Below, in pieces: positions 31,989 to 41,416 of a stretch of DNA of 64,000 nt (its first letter is position 1; every line of letters starts with the position of its first letter). This DNA is from Candidatus Omnitrophota bacterium (GTDB taxonomy: Bacteria; Omnitrophota; Gorgyraeia; Zapsychrales; Zapsychraceae), in assembly GCA_020632495.1 (NCBI GenBank), contig JACKFL010000005.1:62001-126000 (forward strand), read 5' to 3'. A model generated the notes under the pieces. That model searched no databases. It was not told where the DNA came from and saw nothing but the letters and a program-made list of their open reading frames with translations. The translations under genes were made by a program, and so were the position numbers.

Positions 31989-33357
31989 AATCGGGGACCT
32001 CCAGCACCCGCCAGGCCGTGGCCGTGTCGGGCCCGTCGGTCCGTCCCCCGCGCACACACGCCAGGATATATTCCGGCCGCTCCAGGATGTCCAGCGGCAC
32101 CGTCACCGTGAGGTCATTTCCCTGACGCGTGACCGTGACGCCTTCGACCATCACCGGATTGTGGCGGTTATAAACCCTGGCCGTTCCCCCGCGGCGCACA
32201 TGGATGCGGTACTTCGGCATGTCGCCGAAGGGCACGTCGCGGCGGTAACCGTTGAGAAAGATGTTGGCCCCGTTGAGCAGCCCCCCGATTCCCGGAATCC
32301 TCAGGGTAATGACCACACTGTCGCCCCGGCGCGCGTAAATGACCCTACCGGCCTCCGGCCGTCCCTGTGCCGGGACGCCTTCGTGTTCCAGGGCGGTCCC
32401 GCTGTCATCGCCGGCGACGGCGGATTCCTCCACAGGCTTGAGGACAATCGGCGGATAACGTCCGAACAGTTCATTGCCGCGCGCGAAGGAAACCAGATAA
32501 TTCGGATTGTAACTGACCTGACTCCGGTAGGCCATAACGGCCGAGAATTTGCGTTCCACATCGGCGGGAGGCAGCGGAAAGCGCCGCCAGCGCTGCGAAC
32601 CGAGGTCCATCTCCGGCGGCGGGTCCAGCGGCTTCTGCGGCCAGTATCCCCGCGGGTCGGGAAAATTCCGGTGGTGCACCAGGTACGGATAAATTTCCGG
32701 CCGGGAAATCCGCTCCTCCACGTCCCACAGGGCGACCCGCAGATACAACGGCAACGCGCGGTGGTCCACATTCGTGTCGGCCGGATGCGAGACAAAGATC
32801 TTGGTGGGACGGAACTCGGTAAGGATGTCCTTCAGGTCGTTGAGCACATGTTGGCCGGTGTACGGCGCGCGAAAGGATTTGGCTTCGGGGTAGGGAACAT
32901 TACGCACACGGGTCAATACCCCCTTGTACGACGGGCCGTCCCAATACCGGTTGAACATCACCAGCGTGCCGCCGTCGGGATAGCCGAGGAAAACGAGCTG
33001 ATCGCGGCGGACGCCGAGCAGGGTCATGGCCTTCACCGCCTCGACGCGCCGCATCTCGCCCATCGCCAGGACCGCGTTACGGCGCAGCACCGGACGTTTT
33101 TTATAGACCAAAAAGGCGACCTCATTGCTGTCGCCGTTGGTGAGATAAACGATCTTCAACGGGATCTTCATCCGGGCGGCGGCCTGGATGATCCCCCCGG
33201 CGCCGATGGTCTCATCGTCCGGATGCGGGGCCAGCACCAAAACGCGGTCCCGGGCGGTCAATTGCACCGGACCGTCGTCCGCCGCCGGCGCGCTCCGCGT
33301 CCATCCGAACGCCAGCGCCGCGACCAGACAGACCGCGATCAAAGACCGGCTCTTCAT
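31975..33357 (-). CDS. Secreted PIG-L-family deacetylase
   Basis: A 460-residue exported protein. The signal peptide is at 1-26 (LIAVCLVAALAFGWTRSAPA). Residues about 35-270 are a PIG-L/LmbE-type N-acetyl-sugar deacetylase: VLVLAPHPDDETIGAGGIIQ with the zinc-binding HPDDE, IVYLTNGDSNEVAF, TKIFVSHPADTNVDHRAL with the third metal ligand. A beta-rich C-terminal part (about 310-455) is probably an accessory sandwich domain. The ATG at 33357 overlaps the stop of the inositol-phosphatase gene as ATGA. It probably trims N-acetyl groups from envelope glycans, an inference from the family. Confidence 0.88.
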   Translation of the reverse strand: MKSRSLIAVCLVAALAFGWTRSAPAADDGPVQLTARDRVLVLAPHPDDETIGAGGIIQAAARMKIPLKIVYLTNGDSNEVAFLVYKKRPVLRRNAVLAMGEMRRVEAVKAMTLLGVRRDQLVFLGYPDGGTLVMFNRYWDGPSYKGVLTRVRNVPYPEAKSFRAPYTGQHVLNDLKDILTEFRPTKIFVSHPADTNVDHRALPLYLRVALWDVEERISRPEIYPYLVHHRNFPDPRGYWPQKPLDPPPEMDLGSQRWRRFPLPPADVERKFSAVMAYRSQVSYNPNYLVSFARGNELFGRYPPIVLKPVEESAVAGDDSGTALEHEGVPAQGRPEAGRVIYARRGDSVVITLRIPGIGGLLNGANIFLNGYRRDVPFGDMPKYRIHVRRGGTARVYNRHNPVMVEGVTVTRQGNDLTVTVPLDILERPEYILACVRGGRTDGPDTATAWRVLEVPDYERR

Positions 33358-34133
33358 GCCGACTCCGGCGTTCGCTGACATGCGCGGGCGACGTCCGCGT
33401 TGCCCGCAAAGATCACGCCCTTGTGATTCATGAAAGGTGATTCCCGCCGGTTCAGCTCCAGCGGTGCTCCGTAAATATCCGTGGCCCAGGCGCCGACTTC
33501 GTTATATATGCACGCCACCGCGGCATAGTCCCACACACAGCCGCCGCCCTGGGTCGGCCGGGGATTCTTGAAGTAGTACGTCGAAGGATTCTCCAGCACC
33601 CAGCAGCCGTTCATCACCGCGCCCCCCTTGTCCACGGCCTCGTACGGCGGCGCGGGCTCCAGGTCCGGGAACCAGCGTTCGTTCTGTCGATAGGCCCCGG
33701 CGCCTTTTACGGCGGAATACAGGACATGCGCGCGCGGATCGTACACCACACCGATATAGGGCACGGCGTCACGTGAAACCAACGCGATCGACACTGAATA
33801 CCCAGCGCGGTCTTTGATGAACGGCAGTGTCCCGTCCATCGGATCGATGCTCCAGAAGTAATCCTTCACGAAACGGCTGCCGTCGTCGGCGCTTTCCTCG
33901 GCGAGCAGGCCGAGGTCGAATTCGGCCAGCGTCGGCGTCAGACGGTCGAGGATGATCTGCTGGCTGCGGCGGTCGATCTCGGTCACCACCTGGCTGGCAA
34001 AGTTATCGGCGCCTTCCTTCGTCTCATAGCCGATGCCCTTGCCCGTATTGTCGCTGATCATCCGGCCGGCTTCCTGAACAGCCTGGATAGCCAGGCGGCA
34101 CAGGTCGTTGAGTTGTTTGTTTGTTAATTCCAT
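33354..34133 (-). CDS. Inositol monophosphatase-family phosphatase (CysQ-like)
   Basis: A 259-residue cytoplasmic Mg-dependent phosphatase of the IMPase/CysQ/FBPase superfamily. Metal-site motifs are LLAEESADDGSR, WSIDPMDGTLPFIKDRAGYS (DPxDGT) and GGCVWDYAAVACI (WDxAA). These signatures do not separate inositol phosphatase from 3'-phosphoadenosine 5'-phosphate phosphatase. Length is normal. Its stop overlaps the start of the PIG-L gene, so both are co-translated. A TCGAATATTCGA-type array separates it from the kinase gene upstream. Confidence 0.88.
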   Translation of the reverse strand: MELTNKQLNDLCRLAIQAVQEAGRMISDNTGKGIGYETKEGADNFASQVVTEIDRRSQQIILDRLTPTLAEFDLGLLAEESADDGSRFVKDYFWSIDPMDGTLPFIKDRAGYSVSIALVSRDAVPYIGVVYDPRAHVLYSAVKGAGAYRQNERWFPDLEPAPPYEAVDKGGAVMNGCWVLENPSTYYFKNPRPTQGGGCVWDYAAVACIYNEVGAWATDIYGAPLELNRRESPFMNHKGVIFAGNADVARACQRTPESA

Positions 34134-34140
34134 ACTTGCG

Positions 34141-34337
34141 TCTTAATTTCGAATATCGAATACTCGAATACCGAAGGAAGCCTGAATCATCGAATGTTCG
34201 AGACAAATTTAAGTTTCCCAATCACCGAATGATCGAAACTTTCGGCTTGGAGAATTTGTTCACTCGGTAATTCGTTCTTGTCTCGAATATTCGATATTCG
34301 ATACTGTTTCGGATTTCGAAGATTCGGATTTCGAAAT
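34141..34337. repeat. TCGAATATTCGA-type inverted array, copy 1
   Basis: AT-rich array of words such as GAATATCGAATACTCGAATA, GAATCATCGAATG and CTCGAATATTCGATATTCGA. The left half is an imperfect reverse complement of the right half. Other copies are at 35450-35781, 41205-41410, 49570-49797 and 58337-58545. Confidence 0.75.
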
Positions 34338-34343
34338 TTCCTT

Positions 34344-35318
34344 TCACAATAAACCCGCCAGGGTCCGTCTGGCAACCCTCTCACTATAATCATTGATCTT
34401 CCAGTGACCGGGCGACCATCCTTTGAGGAAGCGGTGAAAGTCCGTCCACGCCACCGGGTACAACGCGCGCCAGTCTGCCTCGAGCGCGCGGGGGTCGACG
34501 TCTTTTTCATACACCTTAACAGCCTCGCGCAGGAATCCGAAATACTTTCCCAGCAATTCGTCCTCCAGCGCGGCGCACTCTTCTTCGGCCACGCAGCTGC
34601 CGATAAAATAGGCCACGTCCTTCATCCCGCAGCCGCCGCCCACATATTGAAAGTCCACCGCGGCCACGCGCGTACCGTCAGGGGAAAAACAGAAATTCGC
34701 CAGCTTGGCGTCGCCATGGACAAAGGTCTGAAACGGTGAGGCGCTGAGTTTGCGGTCGATGGCGGCCGCGGCCTGTTTTAAGGGAAGGTCGTCCAGCGCG
34801 GCGAGCTCATCCGGCCGCGTCTGCAGGTGCCAGTACGTCCCGGTCTCCCACAACCCCTCCGGCGTCTCGCCCAGGAACGTGGCGTGAAAGTGCGCGAGCC
34901 AGCGCAGGCAGGCGCCGATCTCCTGGATGGTGACCGTCTGCCGCCGCCCCGCGTAACCCGAGGCGTTGAGGTCTTCGAGGACGATCAGCATCTCCTCGCC
35001 GTGGTCCTCACAGGCATAACAGCGCGGGACGTGACACGGATCAGCACAACGCTGGCTCCAGTGGGAATACCATGCCGTCTCCACGTGATAGGACTTTAAT
35101 TTACGTTGATGCGACCGACCGGTATTCCATCCCCGCGGATGCGCCTTGTCCTGTTTCAGGCAGATATGCTTGACCACCACCGACGGTACCGCCGCGCCGG
35201 TCAGTTCATATCTCTTGATCACCCCGTACCCGGACCAGAGCTGCTGGATGGTGGAGCGTTCGGTGGCGCCGGTGGCATCGGTACACCTACTGATGATGTG
35301 TTTGATGCTATTATTCAT
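34344..35318 (-). CDS. Phosphotransferase of the aminoglycoside/ecdysteroid-kinase superfamily
   Basis: A 324-residue kinase-like protein. The catalytic loop HGDAKLANFCFSPDG (HGDxxxxN) and the metal-binding DFQYVGGGCGMKD are intact. An upstream LIVLEDLNASGYAGRRQ is the hinge region typical of the APH/choline-kinase fold, and the N-lobe Lys is likely in VVVKHICLKQD. Substrates in this superfamily are small hydroxylated molecules such as choline, sugars or antibiotics; nothing here decides between them. The ATG at 35318 was chosen because the N-lobe begins soon after. Earlier in-frame ATGs would run into the GTGATG-word repeat. No clear ribosome-binding site is seen. Confidence 0.8.
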   Translation of the reverse strand: MNNSIKHIISRCTDATGATERSTIQQLWSGYGVIKRYELTGAAVPSVVVKHICLKQDKAHPRGWNTGRSHQRKLKSYHVETAWYSHWSQRCADPCHVPRCYACEDHGEEMLIVLEDLNASGYAGRRQTVTIQEIGACLRWLAHFHATFLGETPEGLWETGTYWHLQTRPDELAALDDLPLKQAAAAIDRKLSASPFQTFVHGDAKLANFCFSPDGTRVAAVDFQYVGGGCGMKDVAYFIGSCVAEEECAALEDELLGKYFGFLREAVKVYEKDVDPRALEADWRALYPVAWTDFHRFLKGWSPGHWKINDYSERVARRTLAGLL

Positions 35319-35449
35319 ACACAAGGGTGATGTTTTCAGGACAGGCATGCGGTGATGGATGCTGCTCGCACCTCTCAACAAATCAGGCCATTATACCACC
35401 ATCCGCCCCAATATAGAAAATCCCCGGCGTGTTGCCGGGGAGATTATCA
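35319..35449. other. Gap upstream of the kinase gene
   Basis: It holds half of a GTGATG-type array (AGGGTGATG, GCGGTGATGGATGCTG) and a short GC-rich inverted repeat (CCCCGGCGTGTTGCCGGGG, about 35424-35442) that could be a terminator stem without a T-run. No gene is seen. Confidence 0.4.
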
Positions 35450-35781
35450 AGCTCGAATATCGAATCCTCGAATCTTCGAAGGAAGCCCGAATCACCGAAT
35501 GTTCGAATACTTAAAACAAATCCGAATCACCGAATTTACGAGACAAATTCAAATTTTGGAATCACCGAATGATTGAAACTTTCGATTTGGTAAATTTGGT
35601 CATTCGGTGATTCGATATGGTCCCTCGACTCCGCTCGGGATTCGATGCGCGAATTGGTACAGATGGTGAGCGAAGTCGAACCATCTCGAGTATTCGAAGA
35701 TTCGATATAGTTTCGGATTTTGAACATTCGGTGATTCGATATTCGTTCGGATTTCGATATTCGATATTCGAAATTAATACC
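35450..35781. repeat. TCGAATATTCGA-type inverted array, copy 2, at the 3' end of giant 1
   Basis: Dense run of GAATCACCGAATGTTCGAA-like words with complementary words in the second half (GTATTCGAAGATTCGATA, GATATTCGATATTCGAAA). A REP-like element is nested inside at 35619-35684. The array touches the stop codon of giant 1. Confidence 0.75.
35619..35684 (+). repeat. Dispersed REP-like element, copy 2
   Basis: It starts GGTCCCTCGACTCCGCTCGG and ends GGTGAGCGAAGTCGAACC. It is nested inside the TCGAATATTCGA-type array that follows giant 1. Confidence 0.72.
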
Positions 35782-38700
35782 GCCCCGCCGTTTGAAATTG
35801 CAGCTCCCCCTGCCCCAACAGCAAGGGTAAATTCAGGACCGGCTGGACGTTGATGATGACAGGCACCAACCCGTCGATATGAATGTGCTGCAGCTGCGCG
35901 TCGGTGAACGGCACCGGCAGTCCCGCGTCGTCGCGCAGGACTTCCACGCGCAGCGTGTCCGGGGTCAGATCGATCCCCCCTTTGGTCTGCGGCTCCCTGC
36001 TCTGCGCGAAAACCGCTTCGTCGGCGGTGTGGTCGCCGACATGTTTCAACAGCTGGGTAAAGGTGATGTTGTGATCGGTGTCCATGTAGTAAGGCACACT
36101 GCCGTTACGCACCAGGTAATAGTTCAGCAGCAGCCAGCCCATGCGCCGGTAGCCGAGCCCGCGGCCGAGATCAACGGCGCTGTAACGCTGATAAAGCCCG
36201 AACGCCTCGGCCGGCACCCGTCCGGGGTCGGCCTCGATCGCGTTGACCTTCTTAAGCAGGTCCGGGAACGCGAGCAAACCGGCGAGGTGCTGCTTGCGCG
36301 CGCCGTAATGCAGGCCGAGCCGGTCGAGCAGGGCCGCATAGTCCTCGGCGGTCAACGCGCGTACCGCCGCGCCGGTGTTGCCGGCAAAGACACTTTCGTT
36401 GAGATACTCCACGGCCGCCCGCAGGCCCGCCGCCGTCGCGTCGCGCACCCCCGGCCGGAGCCGCCCGGCGTCGATCACCGTTATCGCCTCATCGGCGCCC
36501 TGCGACAGCGGGATGCGGAAACTCAGCACGGCGCCGGTCTCGCCGGCCGGTAAATCTTCGCGGTCGGTAAGCAGCAGCCGGTAACCCATCACCCCGCTGC
36601 TGAAGTAGGCGACATTCAAACCCACGCCCTTGCCGCCGAAATATTCCCCGTCCGCCTTGCGGGACGGTCCGTCCTGGCTGACCAGTTGGGGCAGGGTCTG
36701 GCCCATCAACCCGGTGCCGTTGTCCAGGACCTGCATCCACAATGCCCCGTCGCGGACCGCCATCCGGAAGCGGATCTCACCCCGGCGGTAATCATCCCCG
36801 AAGCGCTCCATCACCGCGTCCACGGCATTCGCCGCCAGATAGTTGATGTCTTCATTGATCGACATGATCTGCTCGGCCAGCCGCTCATCGTCGAGCCGGC
36901 GCGCGATACGGCCGGCGGCCTGATCGATCCCGCGCACCGTCTTGCCTAATAACACATTGTATTGCTGCAGGCGGGTCGGGTCTTCCGGCAGCAGGTCTTC
37001 CTCGGTCAGCCGGAACACGATGTCCAGGCCCGCGCCCGTAAGTTCATTCAGGACCGAGGTGTCGCCGTCGGGGAAGTTCGCCGCCACCCAGGCCCCGATA
37101 TTCCGGCGATCATCGGCGTCGGTCAACCCCAGCGGCTGGCGCAGGACCTCCGCCCGTGTAAACAGCGCGGCGCGTACCGCCGGAGACTTGCGGGCGAGGG
37201 CCTCGGACCACTCAAAATCATTCTCCCGGAGCTGGCGGACAAAACCGAGCCGTTGCAGCAGCCGGTATTTGTTGCGCGTGTGCAGATTCACGGCGAGATC
37301 GTCGGCGGTCCGGAAGCCTTCATTCAACAGACGCAGCAATTCCCCGGCCAGGGACCAACGCAGTTCCGGCGGGATCTCATACTCCGCGGCCAGCACCGCT
37401 TCGTCGCCGTTGCCGACCTTGTGGCCGGCGGCGCGCAGCGCGGTGAGGAATTTGGGGAAGAACTTCTGCAGGACATCGGCCACGCTGTAATAATCTTTAG
37501 TCTCGAGATACGGCTTGGCGCGGATCATCAGGGCCTTCAGGCCGCCGACTTTATAGAAGTACAGCGTCTGTCCGCCGCGCTGCTGCGGTCCGGGGTTGGG
37601 CGCCTCATACGGAATGACCTTCTTGGCGTAGAGTTCCACCATCCGGTCCATATCCCCCACGGCGCGCGCGGTGGCGAAACTGCCCAGCTCGTCGTCGCGG
37701 ATGGCGTCGAGCATCGCGAACACATGATGCCGCGCGTTGTCCTCTTCGTCCCAGTATCCCTTGTCGACCTCCACCGGATCGAGCGCGTCGGGATTGCTGA
37801 TGTCGATCAGCTCCGGCACGGCATAACGCAGCAGGGCCGCCGGGCTGTTGGACTTGCTCTTGAGATACACACGCTTCTTGCTCATCAGACCGCCGAGCCG
37901 GCCGCGTTCGATAAAGAAGGTCACCTGCCCGCCGTTCTCAAAGCGTTCGGTGTCCTCGGGCGCGTAGCCGATGACCCAGGTACGGTACAGGTCCGCCATC
38001 TCCTTGATCGTCCCGCGCCGGTGCGCGTCGCGAAAGCCCGGGACCTGGTACAGGGCGTTGAGGATATATTTGCGGCCCAACGCGGCGTCGGACCAGTCCA
38101 TCTTCTCGAGCTCCATCGGCCACAGCGCGTCGGGATTTTCTTCGTCGATGAGTTTCACGTCGGGAAAGGCCAGCTGAAGCATCAGCCGCGGCGTCCCCTT
38201 TTGATTCCCGAAATAAGAATAGGCGTTGCTCAGCAGCGTGCCGGCGTAACCCCGTTCCTTCCAAAAGGTAGTTTGACCGCCCTGCCGGCCGTCGGTGGCG
38301 GGGAAATCGATGACTTCCTTGCGATACAACCGGGCCATGGTCTTGATGTCGCCGTCGCGGTAGGCCTCCTCGAAGCCGTCGATCTCGAACAAGGCCGCGC
38401 GCAGCATGTTGCGGGTGGTCTCCTGCGAATCCCAGAATCCCGCGGGCAGGTTGAAGGGATACTCGAAGTATTCGGGTTTAGCGGCGCGCCAGGTGCGCGC
38501 CTCCTCAAGCGTCATGGCGATGCCGTTTTCGCGGAAGACCTTGCGCACGTGCGCCCGGCCGTACTTCGTCGACCACTCCGCCGCGTTAAAGGCGTAACCG
38601 ACCTCGCCGAACTGTGCCGAGTCGCTCACCGATTCGAAAATCAGTTTGCTCAGCCGCGGCAGCTCCACTCCTTCGAAGCCGCGCAGGTAGTACGGTTCGA

Positions 38701-41038
38701 CACCGTGGCGGATCAGGAAGTAATTGAGCATCAGCCATCCCATACGGCGGAAGCCCTTGTTGCCGTCCTGCACGCGCAGACCGAGGTCCATGTAGATCTT
38801 GAAGGCCGCGTTGGTGATCTCCTCCGGCTTTTCGTACAGCGCGTTGACCTGCGCGAGAATCCCCTCGGGCCGGTCATAAATGTGATCGCCGATCTGATCG
38901 GTATCAAAGCCCATCAGGCCCAGCAGCAGCGTGTAATGCCGCTCGTTCATCTGCGGGATGTCCTGCCCAAGCCGTCCGGAGATGATCTGCCGGTTGAAGT
39001 AGCGCACCGCCGCCTGCATATTCGCACGGGTCTCGGGGTTGACCGTATCGCGCACGCGGTTTTCGTCGAGCGTAATCGGACCGGCGGCCAGGACGGCGCT
39101 GTCCGCTTCCAGGGACACGGCGTTGGCGGTGACTTCTGCGTCGGTAAATGTCTTCTTGCGCAGGCGCAAAACGTCCGCGCGCTGGCTGACGGTCTGAAAG
39201 TCCGCGCTGAAATTCTGAGCGGCCACGTCGCGGCCGTGATTGAACACCAGCTCCCCGCCCGGTGAAAGTAATGACGCGAGCTTGCTGAAATACGTGCGGC
39301 TCATGCGGAACCGTCCGAGCCCGGAATAGCTGTAGATCAGATCGACCTCGCCCTTGTTCAGATACGCGTCGATGCGCCCGCCTTTATCGAGGATCATCTC
39401 GATCCCGGAGGGCAGTTCCTTCCATTCGGGATAGGCCCGGTCGCTGAGCCCCACCAGCCGCACGTTGGTGATGCCGCGTCGGCGCAGTTCGCTGCGCAGC
39501 TGACGCAGCACACGTCCGCGGCCCGCGCGCCAGTCGACGATCGTGATCGGCCGCTCACGCACGGCATCATCGGGATGCATCCGGCGCAGGGCGTCGAGCT
39601 GAGCCACGCGCGCGGCGATATCCATACCCAGCCCCCGCTGCACCTCGGTGAGCGTGACCGCGTTGGGCGGAAACGGCCGGCGGTCGCGTTGCAGTTGGGC
39701 CAGTCCCACCTCCCCGTCGCGCAGGCGCAGATAGTGACCGGGCTTCATCTGCGGGATCACCGCAAAGATCTTTTCATTCAGCCGCGTATGGAAGCGCGCG
39801 CCGCGGCCGCCGTTCAGGGTCAGGGTCCGCGGCCGGGCGAGCATGCTCTGGTCCGCCCCGTCGACAATGGCCGTGCCGCCTACCGGATCAAAGGCCGCGG
39901 TCACGATGCGCGCCTCGCCGGTCATGGCAAAGTCGGCGCCGGTGTCGACGCGCTTGAGCACGCGCGGCGTGGCGCTCAGTCCGAATCCGCCGGAGAAGTA
40001 TTTGCGCGGGACCGTCTCGCCGGTGGCCGGATCGAGGTCCTCACGGATGTAATCGTAGACGCCCTTCTGAAACGCGGCGAGGTATTGCTGATAGATCTTT
40101 TCCTTGATCTCCTTGTCGTCCACGTCCACGCCGCTGATTTTATTTTGTCCGGAGTAAATCTGGTTGACGAGACTGCGCTTGATCGCCTGCTTGTACCAGC
40201 TGGCGAGGATCAGCGAGTGATAGACCTGCCGCAGCCGCGCGAAGTGCGCGCCTTCATTGACCTCGCGTTCGATCTCCGGGATCAGGACCTCGCGCACCAT
40301 CTCGGCGGTGACGCCGCCCCCCTGCCCGTCGCCGGTGATCCCGAGCCGCTGATTGGTCGCGCCTTCCTTCATACGCACGTATTCTTCCTCGAGCAGGACC
40401 TTCAGGCGGGTGCGGACCACGAACGCCGCGTTGTCGCGTTCGTAGACGACCGCCTCCTCGGGCACGATCCACACCTTGTTGAAGGTGTGCAGCGGGATGT
40501 CGGTGGTGCCGTAGCGTGCCTGCGCGGTTTTGTAGACGCGGTCCCAGAACGCGCGGCCGGTGGCGTCTTCCGGGTACATCAAAGACGCGGTGAGTTGTTT
40601 TAAGAGGTAATCCTGCGCCAGCAGGTCGCGGCCCATCTCGGTGATGCCGAAGGTCTGCGGGATGGTCTGGTCTTTTTCGTAAGGGGATAAGTTGACCCAC
40701 AGGTCTTCTTCCGGGACGGCGAGCGAGGCGAGGAAGTATTTGATCAGCCGTTCGGATTCGGCCGCGACTTCCGAGTCGGTGAGGGCATTGTCCCCGGTAT
40801 CGATCAGAAAGTCGAACTCGAACGGTTTGTCGGCTTTGAGCATCACGCCCTTCATCACCGGCGGCGCGAAGGAACGGGTGATCCCCACCCGGGTGCCGGG
40901 CGCGGGCATGCCGGGAAGAGCCTGGGCATAGACCGGTGTGACCGGAAACAGACCCGTGCCCAGCAAGGAAATGATCATCAATTGTATGAGGATTACCGCC
41001 CCCGGACGTCTCCGGAGGGTGCTCTTAATAGTTATCAT
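35774..41038 (-). CDS. Giant multidomain exported protein 1 (methyltransferase-, Fic- and GHKL-like regions)
   Basis: A 1754-residue protein. A signal or anchor helix (about 13-38) leads into a roughly 330-residue N-terminal domain (LIKYFLASLAVPEEDLWVNL) shared with giant 2. At about 495-600 there is a class I methyltransferase-like fold (ITIVDWRAGRGRVLRQL, VDLIYSYSGLGRF, LLSPGGELVF). A Fic-like helix set near 755-785 has VQDGNKGFRRMGWLMLNYF but lacks the catalytic His. Three tandem repeats of about 110 residues follow (about 880-1190). A GHKL ATPase region has EDINYLAANAVDAV, VLDNGTGL and FGGKGVGLN (about 1395-1475). A second Fic-like segment (GLGYRRMGWLLLNYYLVRNG, about 1620-1645) precedes a tail containing GGIDLTPDTLRVEV and GLVPVIINVQPVLNLPLLLG. 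A promoter lies just upstream. Its role is unknown. Confidence 0.85.
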   Translation of the reverse strand: MITIKSTLRRRPGAVILIQLMIISLLGTGLFPVTPVYAQALPGMPAPGTRVGITRSFAPPVMKGVMLKADKPFEFDFLIDTGDNALTDSEVAAESERLIKYFLASLAVPEEDLWVNLSPYEKDQTIPQTFGITEMGRDLLAQDYLLKQLTASLMYPEDATGRAFWDRVYKTAQARYGTTDIPLHTFNKVWIVPEEAVVYERDNAAFVVRTRLKVLLEEEYVRMKEGATNQRLGITGDGQGGGVTAEMVREVLIPEIEREVNEGAHFARLRQVYHSLILASWYKQAIKRSLVNQIYSGQNKISGVDVDDKEIKEKIYQQYLAAFQKGVYDYIREDLDPATGETVPRKYFSGGFGLSATPRVLKRVDTGADFAMTGEARIVTAAFDPVGGTAIVDGADQSMLARPRTLTLNGGRGARFHTRLNEKIFAVIPQMKPGHYLRLRDGEVGLAQLQRDRRPFPPNAVTLTEVQRGLGMDIAARVAQLDALRRMHPDDAVRERPITIVDWRAGRGRVLRQLRSELRRRGITNVRLVGLSDRAYPEWKELPSGIEMILDKGGRIDAYLNKGEVDLIYSYSGLGRFRMSRTYFSKLASLLSPGGELVFNHGRDVAAQNFSADFQTVSQRADVLRLRKKTFTDAEVTANAVSLEADSAVLAAGPITLDENRVRDTVNPETRANMQAAVRYFNRQIISGRLGQDIPQMNERHYTLLLGLMGFDTDQIGDHIYDRPEGILAQVNALYEKPEEITNAAFKIYMDLGLRVQDGNKGFRRMGWLMLNYFLIRHGVEPYYLRGFEGVELPRLSKLIFESVSDSAQFGEVGYAFNAAEWSTKYGRAHVRKVFRENGIAMTLEEARTWRAAKPEYFEYPFNLPAGFWDSQETTRNMLRAALFEIDGFEEAYRDGDIKTMARLYRKEVIDFPATDGRQGGQTTFWKERGYAGTLLSNAYSYFGNQKGTPRLMLQLAFPDVKLIDEENPDALWPMELEKMDWSDAALGRKYILNALYQVPGFRDAHRRGTIKEMADLYRTWVIGYAPEDTERFENGGQVTFFIERGRLGGLMSKKRVYLKSKSNSPAALLRYAVPELIDISNPDALDPVEVDKGYWDEEDNARHHVFAMLDAIRDDELGSFATARAVGDMDRMVELYAKKVIPYEAPNPGPQQRGGQTLYFYKVGGLKALMIRAKPYLETKDYYSVADVLQKFFPKFLTALRAAGHKVGNGDEAVLAAEYEIPPELRWSLAGELLRLLNEGFRTADDLAVNLHTRNKYRLLQRLGFVRQLRENDFEWSEALARKSPAVRAALFTRAEVLRQPLGLTDADDRRNIGAWVAANFPDGDTSVLNELTGAGLDIVFRLTEEDLLPEDPTRLQQYNVLLGKTVRGIDQAAGRIARRLDDERLAEQIMSINEDINYLAANAVDAVMERFGDDYRRGEIRFRMAVRDGALWMQVLDNGTGLMGQTLPQLVSQDGPSRKADGEYFGGKGVGLNVAYFSSGVMGYRLLLTDREDLPAGETGAVLSFRIPLSQGADEAITVIDAGRLRPGVRDATAAGLRAAVEYLNESVFAGNTGAAVRALTAEDYAALLDRLGLHYGARKQHLAGLLAFPDLLKKVNAIEADPGRVPAEAFGLYQRYSAVDLGRGLGYRRMGWLLLNYYLVRNGSVPYYMDTDHNITFTQLLKHVGDHTADEAVFAQSREPQTKGGIDLTPDTLRVEVLRDDAGLPVPFTDAQLQHIHIDGLVPVIINVQPVLNLPLLLGQGELQFQTAGRY

Positions 41039-41070
41039 AATGATAATATTAAGTTGCGATGGGGTTATTA

Positions 41071-41098
41071 ATTATAGCACGTATCGGCGGCAATACAA
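41071..41098 (-). promoter_or_regulatory. Candidate sigma-70-type promoter of giant 1
   Basis: On the minus strand TTGTAT (41098-41093), a 16-nt spacer and a perfect TATAAT (41076-41071) stand 33 bp before the ATG at 41038. The transcript would start near 41064, giving a leader of about 25 nt without a clear ribosome-binding site. Confidence 0.5.
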
Positions 41099-41204
41099 TT
41101 AAGGCGCGTGTCCGGTCGTATGCCGTAAGTAGTTGCTATACAACATCCTATGTTCTATGTGAGGTTAAATCTGAGAATCCGGAAGGTTTAAGGCACTGAA
41201 AGCG

Positions 41205-41410
41205 TTCAATTTAGAATCTCGAATGCTCGAATTCTCCAAACAATTTCGAATCACCGAACTTGCGAGACAATATCGAATCACCGAATAATCGAATTTCCCA
41301 AACCGAAAGTCTGGAACATTCGATGATTGAGAGATTCAGATTTGTCTCGAGTATTCGGAGATTCGGATTTGTTTCGAATATTCGATAATTCTAAGATTCA
41401 ATATTAGTTC
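41205..41410. repeat. TCGAATATTCGA-type inverted array, copy 3, upstream of giant 1
   Basis: Words such as GAATCTCGAATGCTCGAATT and GAATCACCGAAC occur in the first half, and TCTCGAGTATTCGGAGATTC in the second. It lies between the SIMPL gene stop (41417) and the promoter of giant 1. The stretch 41099-41204 shows nothing recognisable. Confidence 0.72.
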
Positions 41411-41416
41411 CGCCCC

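Noticed and set aside
36962..39265. Long plus-strand open frame (767 codons) antisense to giant 1
   Set aside because: GC-rich codon use keeps the opposite strand open. The frame lacks a ribosome-binding site and any domain, while the minus strand has clear protein motifs throughout.
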